Shown in pieces: positions 25,461 through 40,286 of a stretch of DNA of 64,000 bases. The notes beneath the pieces were generated by a model, which was given only the letters and a program-made list of their open reading frames with translations, did no database searches and was not told the DNA's origin. The DNA comes from Auanema rhodensis (taxonomy: Eukaryota > Nematoda > Chromadorea > Rhabditida > Rhabditidae), in assembly GCA_964057225.1 (NCBI GenBank), contig OZ059900.1, positions 8,070,501 to 8,134,500 of the forward strand, read 5' to 3'. Within the stretch, counting starts at the first letter, position 1. Every line of letters starts with the position of its first letter. Both the position numbers and the translations under genes were made by a program.

Positions 25461-27560
25461 CTCATATAGGTGTATTTTGCACGAATATCAAAACTGATTG
25501 AAATATGGGCCTTTTTATGCTCAAAACGCCATATATTCAACGATTTTGGGTTCAAAACATGTGAAAACTGTATGTTTTGATCAGACCCTTTGAGATATGG
25601 ATTTGAAATTCAGGATCCATAAACTTTGACTATTTTTACATATATATGTTCAATTTTAACCACTATGGTCAAAAAGGACCGAAAATATCAAGAATTATTG
25701 GTTTTTTGGGGTTTGAAGGGCATTTTGGCAAAATCAGTCAAACTTTTGATCTTAAGCATATTTTTTTCTTCTAAAACGACTAAATGTATGAAATACTGTC
25801 ATAGAATGTTCATATAGGTGTATTTTGCACGAATATCAAAACTGATTGAAATATGGGCCTTTTTATGCTCAAAACGCCATATATTCAACGATTTTGGGTA
25901 CAAAACATGTGAAAACTGTATGTTTTGATCAGACCCTTTGAGATATGGATTTGAAATTCAGGATTCATAAACTTTGACTATTTTTACATATATATGTTCA
26001 ACTGTAACCACTTTGGTCAAAAAGGACTGAAAATATCAAGAATTATTGGTTTTTTGGGGTTTGAAGGGCATTTTGGCTAAATCAGTCAAACTTTTGATCT
26101 TAAGCATATTTTTTTCTTCTAAAACGACTAAATGTATGGAATATTGTCATAGAATGTTGATATAAGTGTATTTTGCACGAATATCAAAACTGATTGAAAT
26201 ATGGGCCTTTTTATGCTCAAAAAGCCATATATTCAACGATTTTGGGTACAAAACATGTGAAAACTGTATGTTTTGATCAGACCCTTTGAGATATGGATTT
26301 GAAATTCAGGATTCATAAACTTTGACTATTTTTACATATATATGTCCAATTTCAACCACTTTGGTCAAAAAGGACCGAAAATATCAAGAATTATTGGTTT
26401 TTTGGGGTTTGAAGGGCATTTTGGCTAAATCAGTCAAACTTTTGATCTTAAGCATATTTTTTTCTTCTAAAACGACTAATGGTATGAAATACTGTCATAG
26501 AATGTTCATATAGGTGTATTTTGCACGAATATCAAAACTGATTGAAATATGGGCCTTTTTATGCTCAAAACGCCATATATTCAACGATTTTGGGTACAAA
26601 ACATGTGAAAACTGTATGTTTTGATCAGACCCTTTGAGATATGGATTTGAAATTCAGGATTCATAAACTTTGACTATTTTTACATATATATGTTCAATTG
26701 TAACCACTTTGGTCAAAAAGGACCGAAAATATCAAGAATTATTGGTTTTTTGGGGTTTGAAGGGCATTTTGGCTAAATCAGTCAAACTTTTGATCTTAAG
26801 CATATTTTTTTCTTCTAAAACGACTAAATGTATGAAATACTGTCATAGAATGTTGATATAGGTGTATTTTGCACGAATATCAAAACTGATTGAAATATGG
26901 GCCTTTTTATGCTCAAAACGCCATATATTCAACGATTTTGGGTACAAAACATGTGAAAACTGTATGTTTTGATCAGACCCTTTGAGATATGGATTTGAAA
27001 TTTAGGATCCATAAACTTTGACTATTTTTACATATATATGTTCAATTTTAACCACTATGGTCAAAAAGGACCGAAAATATCAAGAATTATTGGTTTTTTG
27101 GGGTTTGAAGGGCATTTTGGCAAAATCAGTCAAACTTTTGATCTTAAGCATATTTTTTTCTTCTAAAACGACTAAATGTATGAAATACTGTCATAGAATG
27201 TTCATATAGGTGTATTTTGCACGAATATCAAAACTGATTGAAATATGGGCCTTTTTATGCTCAAAACGCCATATATTCAACGATTTTGGGTACAAAACAT
27301 GTGAAAACTGTATGTTTTGATCAGAGCCTTTGAGATATGGATTTGAAATTCAGGATCCATAAACTTTGACTATTTTTACATATATATGTTCAATTTTAAC
27401 CACTATGGTCAAAAAGGACCGAAAATATCAAGAATTATTGGTTTTTTGGTGTTTGAAGGGCATTTTGGCAAAATCAGTCAAACTTTTGATCTTAAGCATA
27501 TTTTTTTCTTCTAAAACGACTAAATGTATGAAATACTGTCATAGAATGTTCATATAGGTG
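25461..27560 (+). repeat. Shifted copy of the 20.7-23.0 kb section, one monomer shorter
   Basis: About 25.55-26.6 kb matches 20.7-21.7 kb at an offset of 4,872 (14 monomers), including the ttcaactgtaacc/tatggaata monomer. From about 26.7 kb the match continues at an offset of 4,524 (13 monomers), marked by gaaatttagg at about 22,474 and 26,998. One monomer, the aaatttatgg type at 21.8-22.0 kb, is therefore missing in this copy or gained in the other. Private changes are atattgtcat (26,144), cgactaatggtatg (26,480) and ttttggtgtttg (27,450). Confidence 0.8.
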
Positions 27561-28512
27561 TATTTTGCACGAATATCAAAACTGATTGAAATATGGGCCT
27601 TTTTATGCTCAAAACGCCATATATTCAACGATTTTGGGTACAAAACATGTGAAAACTGTATGTTTTGATCAGACCCTTTGAGATATGGATTTGAAATTCA
27701 GGACTCATAAACTTTGACTATTTTTACATATATATGTCCAATTTCAACCACTTTGGTCAAAAAGGACCGAAAATATCAAGAATTATTGGTTTTTTGGGGT
27801 TTGAAGGGCATTTTGGCTGAGTCAGTCAAACTTTTGATCTTAAGCATATTTTTTTCTTCTAAAACGACTAAATGTATGAAATACTGTCATAGAATGTTCA
27901 TAAAGGTGTATTTTGCACGAATATCAAAACTGATTGAAATATGGGCCTTTTTATGCTCAAAACGCCATATATTCAACGATTTTGGGTACAAAACATGTGA
28001 AAACTGTATGTTTTGATCAGAGCCTTTGAGATATGGATTTGAAATTCAGGATCCATAAACTTTGACTATTTTTACATATATATGTTCAATTTCAACCACT
28101 ATGGTCAAAAAGGACCGAAAATATCAAGAATTATTGGTTTTCTGGGGTTTGAAGGGCATTTTGGCAAAATCAGTCAAACTTTTGATCTTAAGCATATTTT
28201 TTTCTTCTAAAACGACTAAATGTATGAAATACTGTCATAGAATGTTCATATAGGTGTATTTTGCACGAATATCAAAACTGATGGAAATATGGGCCTTTTT
28301 ATGCTCAAAACGCCATATATTCAACGATTTTGGGTACAAAACATGTGAAAACTGTATGTTTTGATCAGACCCTTTGAGATATGGATTTGAAATTCAGGAC
28401 TCATAAACTTTGACTATTTTTACATATATATGTCCAATTTTAACCACTTTGGTCAAAAAGGACCGAAAATATCAAGAATTATTGGTTTTTTGGGGTTTGA
28501 AGGGCATTTTGG
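27561..28512 (+). repeat. Transition from type A to type B monomers
   Basis: Three monomers combine features of both sides: caggactcat with tccaatttcaacc, then agagcc/ggatccat with cactatggtc, then caggactcat again. Private or rare changes are ggctgagtc (about 27,815), cataaaggtg (27,903) and tttctgggg (28,142). The variant ctgatggaaat at 28,283 recurs at 33,848, 36,283 and 48,110. After this point the eight-T, 347-bp monomers begin. Confidence 0.7.
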
Positions 28513-31140
28513 CGAAATCAGTCAAACTTTTGATCTTAAGCATATTTTTTTCTTCTAAAACGACTAAATGTATGAAATACTGTCATAGAATGTTCATATA
28601 GGTGTATTTTGCACGAATATCAAAACTGATTGAAATATGGGCCTTTTTATGCTCAAAACGCCATATATTCAACGATTTTGGGTACAAAACATGTGAAAAC
28701 TGTATGTTTTGATCAGACCCTTTGAGATATGGATTTGGAATTCAGGATTCATAAACTTTGACTATTTTTACATATATATGTTCAATTTTAACCACTTTGG
28801 TCAAAAAAGACCGAAAATATCAAGAATTATTGGTTTTTTGGGGTTTGAAGGGCATTTTGGCAAAATCAGTCAAACTTTTGATCTTAAGCATTTTTTTTCT
28901 TCTAAAACGACTAAATGTATGAAATACTGTCAGAGATTGTTCATATAGGTGTATTTTGCACGAATATCAAAACTGATTGAAATATGGGCCTTTTTATGCT
29001 CCAAACGCCATATATTCAACGATTTTGAGTACAAAACATGTGAAAACTGTATGTTTTGATCAGACCCTTTGAGATATGGATTTGAAATTCAGGATTCATA
29101 AACTTTGACTATTATTACATATATATGTCCAATTTTAACCACTTTGGTCAAAAAGGACCGAAAATATCAAGAATTATTGGTTTTTTGGGGTTTGAAGGGC
29201 ATTTTGGCTAAATCAGTCAAACTTTTGATCTTAAGCATATTTTTTTCTTCTAAAACGACTAAATGTATGAAATACTGTCATAGTATGTTCATATAGGTGT
29301 ATTTTGCACGAATATCAAAACTGATTGAAATATGGGCCTTTTTATGCTCAAAACGCCATATATTCAACGATTTTGGGTACAAAACATGTGAAAACTGTAT
29401 GTTTTGATCAGACCCTTTGAGATATGGATTTGAAATTCAGGATTCATAAACTTTGACTATTTTTACATATATTTGTCCAATTTTAACCACTTTGGTCAAA
29501 AAGGACCGAAAATATCAAGAATTATTGGTTTTTTGGGGTTTGAAGGGCATTTTGGCTGAATCAGTCAAACTTTTGATCTTAAGCATATTTTTTTCTTCTA
29601 AAACGACTAAATGTATGAAATACTGTCATAGAATGTTCATATAGGTGTATTTTGCACGAATATCAAAACTGATTGAAATATGGGCCTTTTTATGCTCAAA
29701 ACGCCATATATTCAACGATTTTGGGTACAAAACATGTGAAAACTGTATGTTTTGATCAGACCCTTTGAGATATGGATTTGAAATTCAGGATTCATAAACT
29801 TTGACTATTTTTACATATATATGTTCAATTGTAACCACTTTGGTCAAAAAGGACCGAAAATATCAAGAATTATTGGTTTTTTGGGGTTTGAAGGGCATTT
29901 TGGCTAAATCAGTCAAACTTTTGATCTTAAGCATATTTTTTTCTTCTAAAACGACTAAATGTATGAAATACTGTCATAGAATGTTCATATAGGTGTATTT
30001 TGCACGAATATCAAAACTGATTGAAATATGGGCCTTTTTATGCTCAAAACGCCATATATTCAACGATTTTGGGTACAAAACATGTGAAAACTGTATGTTT
30101 TGATCAGACCCTTTGAGATATGGATTTGAAATTCAGGATTCATAAACTTTGACTATTTTTACATATATATGTTCAATTTTAACCACTATGGTCAAAAAGG
30201 ACCGAAAATATCAAGAATTATTGGTTTTTTGGGGTTTGAAGGGCATTTTGGCAAAATCAGTCAAACTTTTGATCTTAAGCATATTTTTTTCTTCTAAAAC
30301 GACTAAATGTATGAAATACTGTCATAGAATGTTGATATAGGTGTATTTTGCACGAATATCAAAACTGATTGAAATATGGGCCTTTTTATGCTCAAAACGC
30401 CATATATTCAACGATTTTGGGTACAAAACATGTGAAAACTGTATGTTTTGATCAGACCCTTGAAGATATGGATTTGGAATTCAGGATTCATAAACTTTGA
30501 CTATTTTTACATATATATGTTCAATTTTAACCACTTTGGTCAAAAAGGACCGAAAATATCAAGAATTATTGGTTTTTTGGGGTTTGAAGGGCATTTTGGC
30601 AAAATCAGTCAAACTTTTGATCTTAAGCATTTTTTTTCTTCTAAAACGACTAAATGTATGAAATACTGTCATAGATTGTTCATATAGGTGTATTTTGCAC
30701 GAATATCAAAACTGATTGAAATATGGGCCTTTTTATGCTCCAAACGCCATATATTCAACGATTTTGAGTACAAAACATGTGAAAACTGTATGTTTTGATC
30801 AGACCCTTTGAGATATGGAATTGAAATTCAGGATTCATAAACTTTGACTATTATTACATATATATGTCCAATTTTAACCACTTTGGTCAAAAAGGACCGA
30901 AAATATCAAGAATTATTGGTTTTTTGGGGTTTGAAGGGCATTTTGGCTAAATCAGTCAAACTTTTGATCTTAAGCATATTTTTTTCTTCTAAAACGACTA
31001 AATGAATGAAATACTGTCATAGAATGTTCATATAGGTGTATTTTGCACGAATATCAAAACTGATTGAAATATGGGCCTTTTTATGCTCAAAACGCCATAT
31101 ATTCAACGATTTTGGGTACAAAACATGTGAAAACTGTATG
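28513..31140 (+). repeat. Type B segment, repeated at about 40.0-42.9 kb
   Basis: Markers recur first at +11,478 (ggcgaaatc, 28,513 and 39,991), then at +11,825 after an extra 347-bp monomer in the distal copy. The +11,825 markers are catatatttgtcc (about 29,466 and 41,291), catagtatgttc (about 29,279 and 41,104), gaagatatgg (about 30,462 and 42,287), ggaattgaaattc (about 30,818 and 42,643) and aaatgaatgaaatac (about 31,002 and 42,827). The segments are not fully identical. The monomer at 30,149 has cactatggtc and ggcaaaatc, while its partner at 41,974 has ttgtaacc and ggctaaatc, which suggests local conversion. Confidence 0.82.
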
Positions 31141-32911
31141 TTTTGATCAGACCCTTTGAGATATGGATTTGAAATTCAGGACTCATAAACTTTGACTATT
31201 TTTACATATATATGTCCAATTTCAACCACTTTGGTCAAGAAGGACCGAAAATATCAAGAATTATTGGTTTTTTGGGGTTTGAAGGGCATTTTGGCTGAAT
31301 CAGTCAAACTTTTGATCTTAAGCATATTTTTTTCTTCTAAAACGACTAAATGTATGAAATACTGTCATAGAATGTTGATATAGGTGTATTTTGCACGAAT
31401 ATCAAAACTGATTGAAATATGGGCCTTTTTATGCTCAAAACGCCATATATTCAACGATTTTGGGTTCAAGACATGTGAAAACTGTATGTTTTGATCAGAC
31501 CCTTTGAGATATGGATTTGAAATTCAGGATCCATAAACTTTGACTATTTTTACATATATATGTTCAATTTTAACCACTATGGTCAAAAAGGACCGAAAAT
31601 ATCAAGAATTATTGGTTTTTTGGGGTTTGAAGGGCATTTTGGCAAAATCAGTCAAACTTTTGATCTTAAGCATATTTTTTTCTTCTAAAACGACTAAATG
31701 TATGAAATACTGTCATAGAATGTTCATATAGGTGTATTTTGCACGAATATCAAAACTGATTGAAATATGGGCCTTTTTATGCTCAAAACGCCATATATTC
31801 AACGATTTTGGGTTCAAAACATGAGAAAACTGTATGTTTTGATCAGACCCTTTGAGATATGGATTTGAAATTCAGGATCCATAAACTTTGACTATTTTTA
31901 CATATATATGTTCAATTTTAACCACTATGGTCAAAAAGGACCGAAAATATCAAGAATTATTGGTTTTTTGGGGTTTGAAGGGCATTTTGGCAAAATCAGT
32001 CAAACTTTTGATCTTAAGCATATTTTTTTCTTCTAAAACGACTAAATGTATGAAATACTGTCATAGAATGTTCATATAGGTGTATTTTGCACGAATATCA
32101 AAACTGATTGAAATATGGGCCTTTTTATGCTCAAAACGCCATATATTCAACGATTTTGGGTACAAAACATGTGAAAACTGTATGTTTTGATCAGACCCTT
32201 TGAGATATGGATTTGGAATTGAGGATTCATAAACTTTGACTATTTTTACATATATATGTTCAATTTTAACCACTTTGGTCAAAAAGGACCGAAAATATCA
32301 AGAATTATTGGTTTTTTGGGGTTTGAGGGCATTTTGGCAAAATCAGTCAAACTTTTGATCTTAAGCATTTTTTTTTCTTCTAAAACGACTAAATGTATGA
32401 AATACTGTCATAGATTGTTCATATAGGTGTATTTTGCACGAATATCAAAACTGATTGAAATATGGGCCTTTTTATGCTCCAAACGCCATATATTCAACGA
32501 TTTTGAGTACAAAACATGTGAAAACTGTATGTTTTGATCAGACCCTTTGAGATATGGATTTGAAATTCAGGATTCATAAACTTTGACTATTATTACATAT
32601 ATATGTTCAATTGTAACCACTTTGGTCAAAAAGGACCGAAAATATCAAGAATTATTGGTTTTTTGGGGTTTGAAGGGCATTTTGGCTAAATCAGTCAAAC
32701 TTTTGATCTTAAGCATATTTTTTTCTTCTAAAACGACTAAATGTATGAAATACTGTCATAGAATGTTGATATAGGTGTATTTTGCACGAATATCAAAACT
32801 GATTGAAATATGGGCCTTTTTATGCTCAAAACGCCATATATTCAACGATTTTGGGTACAAAACATGTGAAAACTGTATGTTTTGATCAGACCCTTTGAGA
32901 TATGGATTTGG
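31141..32911 (+). repeat. Type B monomers with gggttcaa and atgagaaaac variants
   Basis: This section holds gggttcaagac (private, 31,470), acatgagaaaac (about 31,820; shared with about 43,645, 45,385 and 46,081) and ggaattgagg (about 32,215). The monomer near 32,326 is one base short: gtttgagggc in place of gtttgaagggc. Its distal counterpart near 46.6 kb keeps the full length, so the deletion is private to this copy. The T run at about 32,369 is nine Ts by substitution. Confidence 0.8.
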
Positions 32912-35346
32912 AATTCAGGATTCATAAACTTTGACTATTTTTACATATATATGTTCAATTTTAACCACTTTGGTCAAAAAGGACCGAAAATATCAAGAAT
33001 TATTGGTTTTTTGGGGTTTGAAGGGCATTTTGGCTAAATCAGTCAAACTTTTGATCTTAAGCATATTTTTTTCTTCTAAAACGACTAAATGTATGAAATA
33101 CTGTCATAGAATGTTCATATAGGTGTATTTTGCACGAATATCAAAACTGATTGAAATATGGGCCTTTTTATGTTCAAAACGCCATATATTCAACGATTTT
33201 GGGTACAAAACATGTGAAAACTGTATGTTTTGATCAGACCCTTTGAGATATGGATTTGAAATTCAGGATTCATAAACTTCGACTATTTTTACATATATAA
33301 GTCCAATTTTAACCACTTTGGTCAAAAAGGACCGAAAATATCAAGAATTATTGGTTTTTTGGGGATTGAAGGGCATTTTGGCAAAATCAGTCAAACTTTT
33401 GATCTTAAGCATATTTTTTTCTTCTAAAACGACTAAATGTATGAAATACTGTCAAAGAATGTTCATATAGGTGTATTTTGCACGAATATCAAAACTGATT
33501 GAAATATGGGCCTTTTTATGCTTAAAACGCCATATATTCAACGATTTTGGGTACAAAACATGTGAAAACTGTTTGTTTTGATCAGACCCTTTGAGATATG
33601 GATTTGAAATTCAGGATTCATAAACTTTGACTATTTTTACATATATATGTCCAATTTTAACCACTTTGGTCAAAAAGGACCGAAAATATCAAGAATTATT
33701 GGTTTTTTGGGGATTGAAGGGCATTTTGGCAAAATCAGTCAAACTTTTGATCTTAAGCATATTTTTTTCTTCTAAAACGACTAAATGTATGAAATACTGT
33801 CATAGAATGTTCATATAGGTGTATTTTGCACGAATATCAAAACTGATGGAAATATGGGCCTTTTTATGCTCAAAACGCCATATATTCAACGATTTTGGGT
33901 ACAAAACATGTGAAAACTGTATGTTTTGATCAGACCCTTTGAGATATGGATTTGAAATTCAGGACTCATAAACTTTGACTATTTTTACATATATATGTCC
34001 AATTTCAACCACTTTGGTCAAAAAGGACCGAAAATATCAAGAATTATTGGTTTTTTGGGGTTTGAAGGGCATTTTGGCTGAATCAGTCAAACTTTTGATC
34101 TTAAGCATATTTTTTTCTTCTAAAACGACTAAATGTATGAAATACTGTCATAGAATGTTCATATAGGTGTATTTTGCACGAATATCAAAACTGATTGAAA
34201 TATGGGCCTTTTTATGCTCAAAACGCCATATATTCAACGATTTTGGGTACAAAACATGTGAAAACTGTATGTTTTGATCAGACCCTTTGAGATATGGATT
34301 TGAAATTCAGGATTCATAAACTTTGACTATTTTTACATATATATGTTCAATTGTAACCACTTTGGTCAAAAAGGACCGAAAATATCAAGAATTATTGGTT
34401 TTTTGGGGTTTGAAGGGCATTTTGGCTAAATCAGTCAAACTTTTGATCTTAAGCATATTTTTTTCTTCTAAAACGACTAAATGTATGAAATACTGTCATA
34501 GAATGTTGATATAGGTGTATTTTGCACGAATATCAAAACTGATTGAAATATGGGCCTTTTTATGCTCAAAACGCCATATATTCAACGATTTTGGGTACAA
34601 AACATGTGAAAACTGTATGTTTTGATCAGACCCTTTGAGATATGGATTTGGAATTCAGGATTCATAAACTTTGACTATTTTTACATATATATGTTCAATT
34701 TTAACCACTCTGGTCAAAAAGGACCGAAAATATCAAGAATTATTGGTTTTTTGGGGTTTGAAGGGCATTTTGGCAAAATCAGTCAAACTTTTGATCTTAA
34801 GCATTTTTTTTCTTCTAAAACGACTAAATCTATGAAATACTGTCATAGATTGTTCATATAGGTGTATTTTGCACGAATATCAAAACTGATTGAAATATGG
34901 GCCTTTTTATGCTCCAAACGCCATATATTCAACGATTTTGAGTACAAAACATGTGAAAACTGTATGTTTTGATCAGACCCTTTGAGATATGGATTTGAAA
35001 TTCAGGATTCATAAACTTTGACTATTATTACATATATATGTCCAATTTTAACCACTTTGGTCAAAAAGGACCGAAAATATCAAGAATTATTGGTTTTTTG
35101 GGGTTTGAAGGGCATTTTGGCTAAATCAGTCAAACTTTTGATCTTAAGCATATTTTTTTCTTCTAAAACGACTAAATGTATGAAATACTGTCATAGAATG
35201 TTCATATAGGTGTATTTTGCACGAATATCAAAACTGATTGAAATATGGGCCTTTTTATGTTCAAAACGCCATATATTCAACGATTTTGGGTACAAAACAT
35301 GTGAAAACTGTATGTTTTGATCAGACCCTTTGAGATATGGATTTGG
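32912..35346 (+). repeat. 2,435-bp tandem duplication, copy 1
   Basis: Seven monomers, one of them 347 bp (7 x 348 - 1 = 2,435). Markers shared at +2,435 are tttttatgttc (33,173 and 35,608), acatatataagtcc (about 33,291 and 35,726), tatgcttaaaacg with ctgtttgttttg (about 33,519-33,570 and 35,954-36,005), ctgatggaaat (33,848 and 36,283) and aaatctatgaaat (about 34,826 and 37,261). The boundary is blurred: ttgtaacc at 35,396 interrupts the match, so a second small exchange or a mutation is needed there. Confidence 0.85.
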
Positions 35347-37781
35347 AATTCAGGATTCATAAACTTTGACTATTTTTACATATATATGTTCAATTGTAAC
35401 CACTTTGGTCAAAAAGGACCGAAAATATCAAGAATTATTGGTTTTTTGGGGTTTGAAGGGCATTTTGGCTAAATCAGTCAAACTTTTGATCTTAAGCATA
35501 TTTTTTTCTTCTAAAACGACTAAATGTATGAAATACTGTCATAGAATGTTCATATAGGTGTATTTTGCACGAATATCAAAACTGATTGAAATATGGGCCT
35601 TTTTATGTTCAAAACGCCATATATTCAACGATTTTGGGTACAAAACATGTGAAAACTGTATGTTTTGATCAGACCCTTTGAGATATGGATTTGAAATTCA
35701 GGATTCATAAACTTCGACTATTTTTACATATATAAGTCCAATTTTAACCACTTTGGTCAAAAAGGACCGAAAATATCAAGAATTATTGGTTTTTTGGGGA
35801 TTGAAGGGCATTTTGGCAAAATCAGTCAAACTTTTGATCTTAAGCATATTTTTTTCTTCTAAAACGACTAAATGTATGAAATACTGTCAAAGAATGTTCA
35901 TATAGGTGTATTTTGCACGAATATCAAAACTGATTGAAATATGGGCCTTTTTATGCTTAAAACGCCATATATTCAACGATTTTGGGTACAAAACATGTGA
36001 AAACTGTTTGTTTTGATCAGACCCTTTGAGATATGGATTTGAAATTCAGGATTCATAAACTTTGACTATTTTTACATATATATGTCCAATTTTAACCACT
36101 TTGGTCAAAAAGCACCGAAAATATCAAGAATTATTGGTTTTTTGGGGATTGAAGGGCATTTTGGCAAAATCAGTCAAACTTTTGATCTTAAGCATATTTT
36201 TTTCTTCTAAAACGACTAAATGTATGAAATACTGTCATAGAATGTTCATATAGGTGTATTTTGCACGAATATCAAAACTGATGGAAATATGGGCCTTTTT
36301 ATGCTCAAAACGCCATATATTCAACGATTTTGGGTACAAAACATGTGAAAACTGTATGTTTTGATCAGACCCTTTGAGATATGGATTTGAAATTCAGGAC
36401 TCATAAACTTTGACTATTTTTACATATATATGTCCAATTTCAACCACTTTGGTCAAAAAGGACCGAAAATATCAAGAATTATTGGTTTTTTGGGGTTTGA
36501 AGGGCATTTTGGCTGAATCAGTCAAACTTTTGATCTTAAGCATATTTTTTTCTTCTAAAACGACTAAATGTATGAAATACTGTCATAGAATGTTCATATA
36601 GGTGTATTTTGCACGAATATCAAAACTGATTGAAATATGGGCCTTTTTATGCTCAAAACGCCATATATTCAACGATTTTGGGTACAAAACATGTGAAAAC
36701 TGTATGTTTTGATCAGACCCTTTGAGATATGGATTTGAAATTCAGGATTCATAAACTTTGACTATTTTTACATATATATGTTCAATTGTAACCACTTTGG
36801 TCAAAAAGGACCGAAAATATCAAGAATTATTGGTTTTTTGGGGTTTGAAGGGCATTTTGGCTAAATCAGTCAAACTTTTGATCTTAAGCATATTTTTTTC
36901 TTCTAAAACGACTAAATGTATGAAATACTGTCATAGAATGTTGATATAGGTGTATTTTGCACGAATATCAAAACTGATTGAAATATGGGCCTTTTTATGC
37001 TCAAAACGCCATATATTCAACGATTTTGGGTACAAAACATGTGAAAACTGTATGTTTTGATCAGACCCTTTGAGATATGGATTTGGAATTCAGGATTCAT
37101 AAACTTTGACTATTTTTACATATATATGTTCAATTTTAACCACTCTGGTCAAAAAGGACCGAAAATATCAAGAATTATTGGTTTTTTGGGGTTTGAAGGG
37201 CATTTTGGCAAAATCAGTCAAACTTTTGATCTTAAGCATTTTTTTTCTTCTAAAACGACTAAATCTATGAAATACTGTCATAGATTGTTCATATAGGTGT
37301 ATTTTGCACGAATATCAAAACTGATTGAAATATGGGCCTTTTTATGCTCCAAACGCCATATATTCAACGATTTTGAGTACAAAACATGTGAAAACTGTAT
37401 GTTTTGATCAGACCCTTTGAGATATGGATTTGAAATTCAGGATTCATAAACTTTGACTATTATTACATATATATGTCCAATTTTAACCACTTTGGTCAAA
37501 AAGGACCGAAAATATCAAGAATTATTGGTTTTTTGGGGTTTGAAGGGCATTTTGGCTAAATCAGTCAAACTTTTGATCTTAAGCATATTTTTTTCTTCTA
37601 AAACGACTAAATGTATGAAATACTGTCATAGAATGTTCATATAGGTGTATTTTGCACGAATATCAAAACTGATTGAAATATGGGCCTTTTTATGTTCAAA
37701 ACGCCATATATTCAACGATTTTGGGTACAAAACATGTGAAAACTGTATGTTTTGATCAGACCCTTTGAGATATGGATTTGA
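35347..37781 (+). repeat. 2,435-bp tandem duplication, copy 2
   Basis: Second copy of the seven-monomer block. It has a private aagcaccg at 36,113 where copy 1 keeps aaggaccg. The match is lost at about 37,781 (gaaattc against ggaattc in copy 1). Confidence 0.85.
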
Positions 37782-39990
37782 AATTCAGGATTCATAAACT
37801 TTGACTATTTTTACATATATATGTCCAATTTTAACCACTTTGGTCAAAAAGGACCGAAAATATCAAGAATTATTGGTTTTTTGGGGATTAAAGGGCATTT
37901 TGGCAAAATCAGTCAAACTTTTGATCTTAAGCATATTTTTTTCTTCTAAAACGACTAAATGTATGAAATACTGTCAAAGAATGTTCATATAGGTGTATTT
38001 TGCACGAATATCAAAACTGATTGAAATATGGGCCTTTTCATGCTCAAAACGCCATATATTCAACGATTTTGGGTACAAAACATGTGAAAACTGTATGTTT
38101 TGATCAGACCCTTTGAGATATGGATTTGAAATTCAGGATTCATAAACTTTGACTATTTTTACATATATATGTTCAATTGTAACCACTTTGGTCAAAAAGG
38201 ACCGAAAATATCAAGAATTATTGGTTTTTTGGGGTTTGAAGGGCATTTTGGCTAAATCAGTCAAACTTTTGATCTTAAGCATATTTTTTTCTTCTAAAAC
38301 GACTAAATGTATGAAATACTGTCATAGAATGTTGATATAGGTGTATTTTGCACGAATATCAAAACTGATTGAAATATGGGCCTTTTTATGCTCAAAACGC
38401 CATATATTCAACGATTTTGGGTACAAAACATGTGAAAACTGTATGTTTTGATCAGACCCTTTGAGATATGGATTTGAAATTCAGGATTCATAAACTTTGA
38501 CTATTTTTACATATATATGTTCAATTGTAACCACTTTGGTCAAAAAGGACCGAAAATATCAAGAATTATTGGTTTTTTGGGGTTTGAAGGGCATTTTGGC
38601 TAAATCAGTCAAACTTTTGATCTTAAGCATATTTTTTTCTTCTAAAACGACTAAATGTATGAAATACTGTCATAGAATGTTGATATAGGTGTATTTTGCA
38701 CGAATATCAAAACTGATTGAAATATGGGCCTTTTTATGCTCAAAACGCCATATATTCAACGATTTTGGGTACAAAACATGTGAAAACTGTATGTTTTGAT
38801 CAGACCCTTGAAGATATGGATTTGGAATTCAGGATTCATGAACTTTGACTATTTTTACATATATATGTTCAATTTTAACCACTTTGGTCAAAAAAGACCG
38901 AAAATATCAAGAATTATTGGTTTTTTGGGGTTTGAAGGGCATTTTGGCAAAATCAGTCAAACTTTTGATCTTAAGCATTTTTTTTCTTCTAAAACGACTA
39001 AATGTATGAAATACTGTCATAGATTGTTCATATAGGTGTATTTTGCACGAATATCAAAACTGATTGAAATATGGGCCTTTTTATGCTCCAAACGCCATAT
39101 ATTCAACGATTTTGAGTACAAAACATGTGAAAACTGTATGTTTTGATCAGACCCGTTGAGATATGGATTTGAAATTCAGGATTCATAAACTTTGACTATT
39201 ATTACATATATATGTCCAATTTTAACCACTTTGGTCAAAAAGGACCGAAAATATCAAGAATTATTGGTTTTTTGGGGTTTGAAGGGCATTTTGGCTAAAT
39301 CAGTCAAACTTTTGATCTTAAGCATATTTTTTTCTTCTAAAACGACTAAATGTATGAAATACTGTCATAGAATGTTCATATAGGTGTATTTTGCACGAAT
39401 ATCAAAACTGATTGAAATATGGGCCTTTTTATGCTCAAAACGCCATATATTCAACGATTTTGGGTACAAAACATGTGAAAACTGTATGTTTTGATCAGAC
39501 CCTTTGAGATATGGATTTGAAATTCAGGACTCATAAACTTTGACTATTTTTACATATATATGTCCAATTTCAACCACTTTGGTCAAAAAGGACCGAAAAT
39601 ATCAAGAATTATTGGTTTTTTGGGGTTTGAAGGGCATTTTGGCTGAATCAGTCAAACTTTTGATCTTAAGCATATTTTTTTCTTCTAAAACGACTAAATG
39701 TATGAAATACTGTCATAGAATGTTGATATAGGTGTATTTTGCACGAATATCAAAACTGATTGAAATATGGGCCTTTTTATGCTCAAAACGCCATATATTC
39801 AACGATTTTGGGTACAAAACATGTGAAAACTGTATGTTTTGATCAGACCCTTTGAGATATGGATTTGGAATTGAGGATTCATAAACTTTGACTATTTTTA
39901 CATATATATGTTCAATTTTAACCACTTTGGTCAAAAAGGACCGAAAATATCAAGAATTATTGGTTTTTTGGGGTTTGAAGGGCATTTTGG
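37782..39990 (+). repeat. Type B segment, largely repeated at 49.3-52.3 kb
   Basis: The monomers at 36,758-38,800 recur at +12,523 (49,281-51,330), with ggggattaaagg at about 37,884 and 50,407 as a clear shared marker. From about 39.5 kb the partner lies at +12,176 (51,716 onward), so one monomer differs between the segments. Private changes are gccttttcatg (38,039), ttcatgaac (38,840) and acccgttgag (39,155). Confidence 0.8.
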
Positions 39991-40286
39991 CGAAATCAGT
40001 CAAACTTTTGATCTTAAGCATATTTTTTTCTTCTAAAACGACTAAATGTATGAAATACTGTCATAGAATGTTCATATAGGTGTATTTTGCACGAATATCA
40101 AAACTGATTGAAATATGGGCCTTTTTATGCTCAAAACGCCATATATTCAACGATTTTGGGTACAAAACATGTGAAAACTGTATGTTTTGATCAGACCCTT
40201 TGAGATATGGATTTGGAATTCAGGATTCATAAACTTTGACTATTTTTACATATATATGTTCAATTTTAACCACTTTGGTCAAAAAA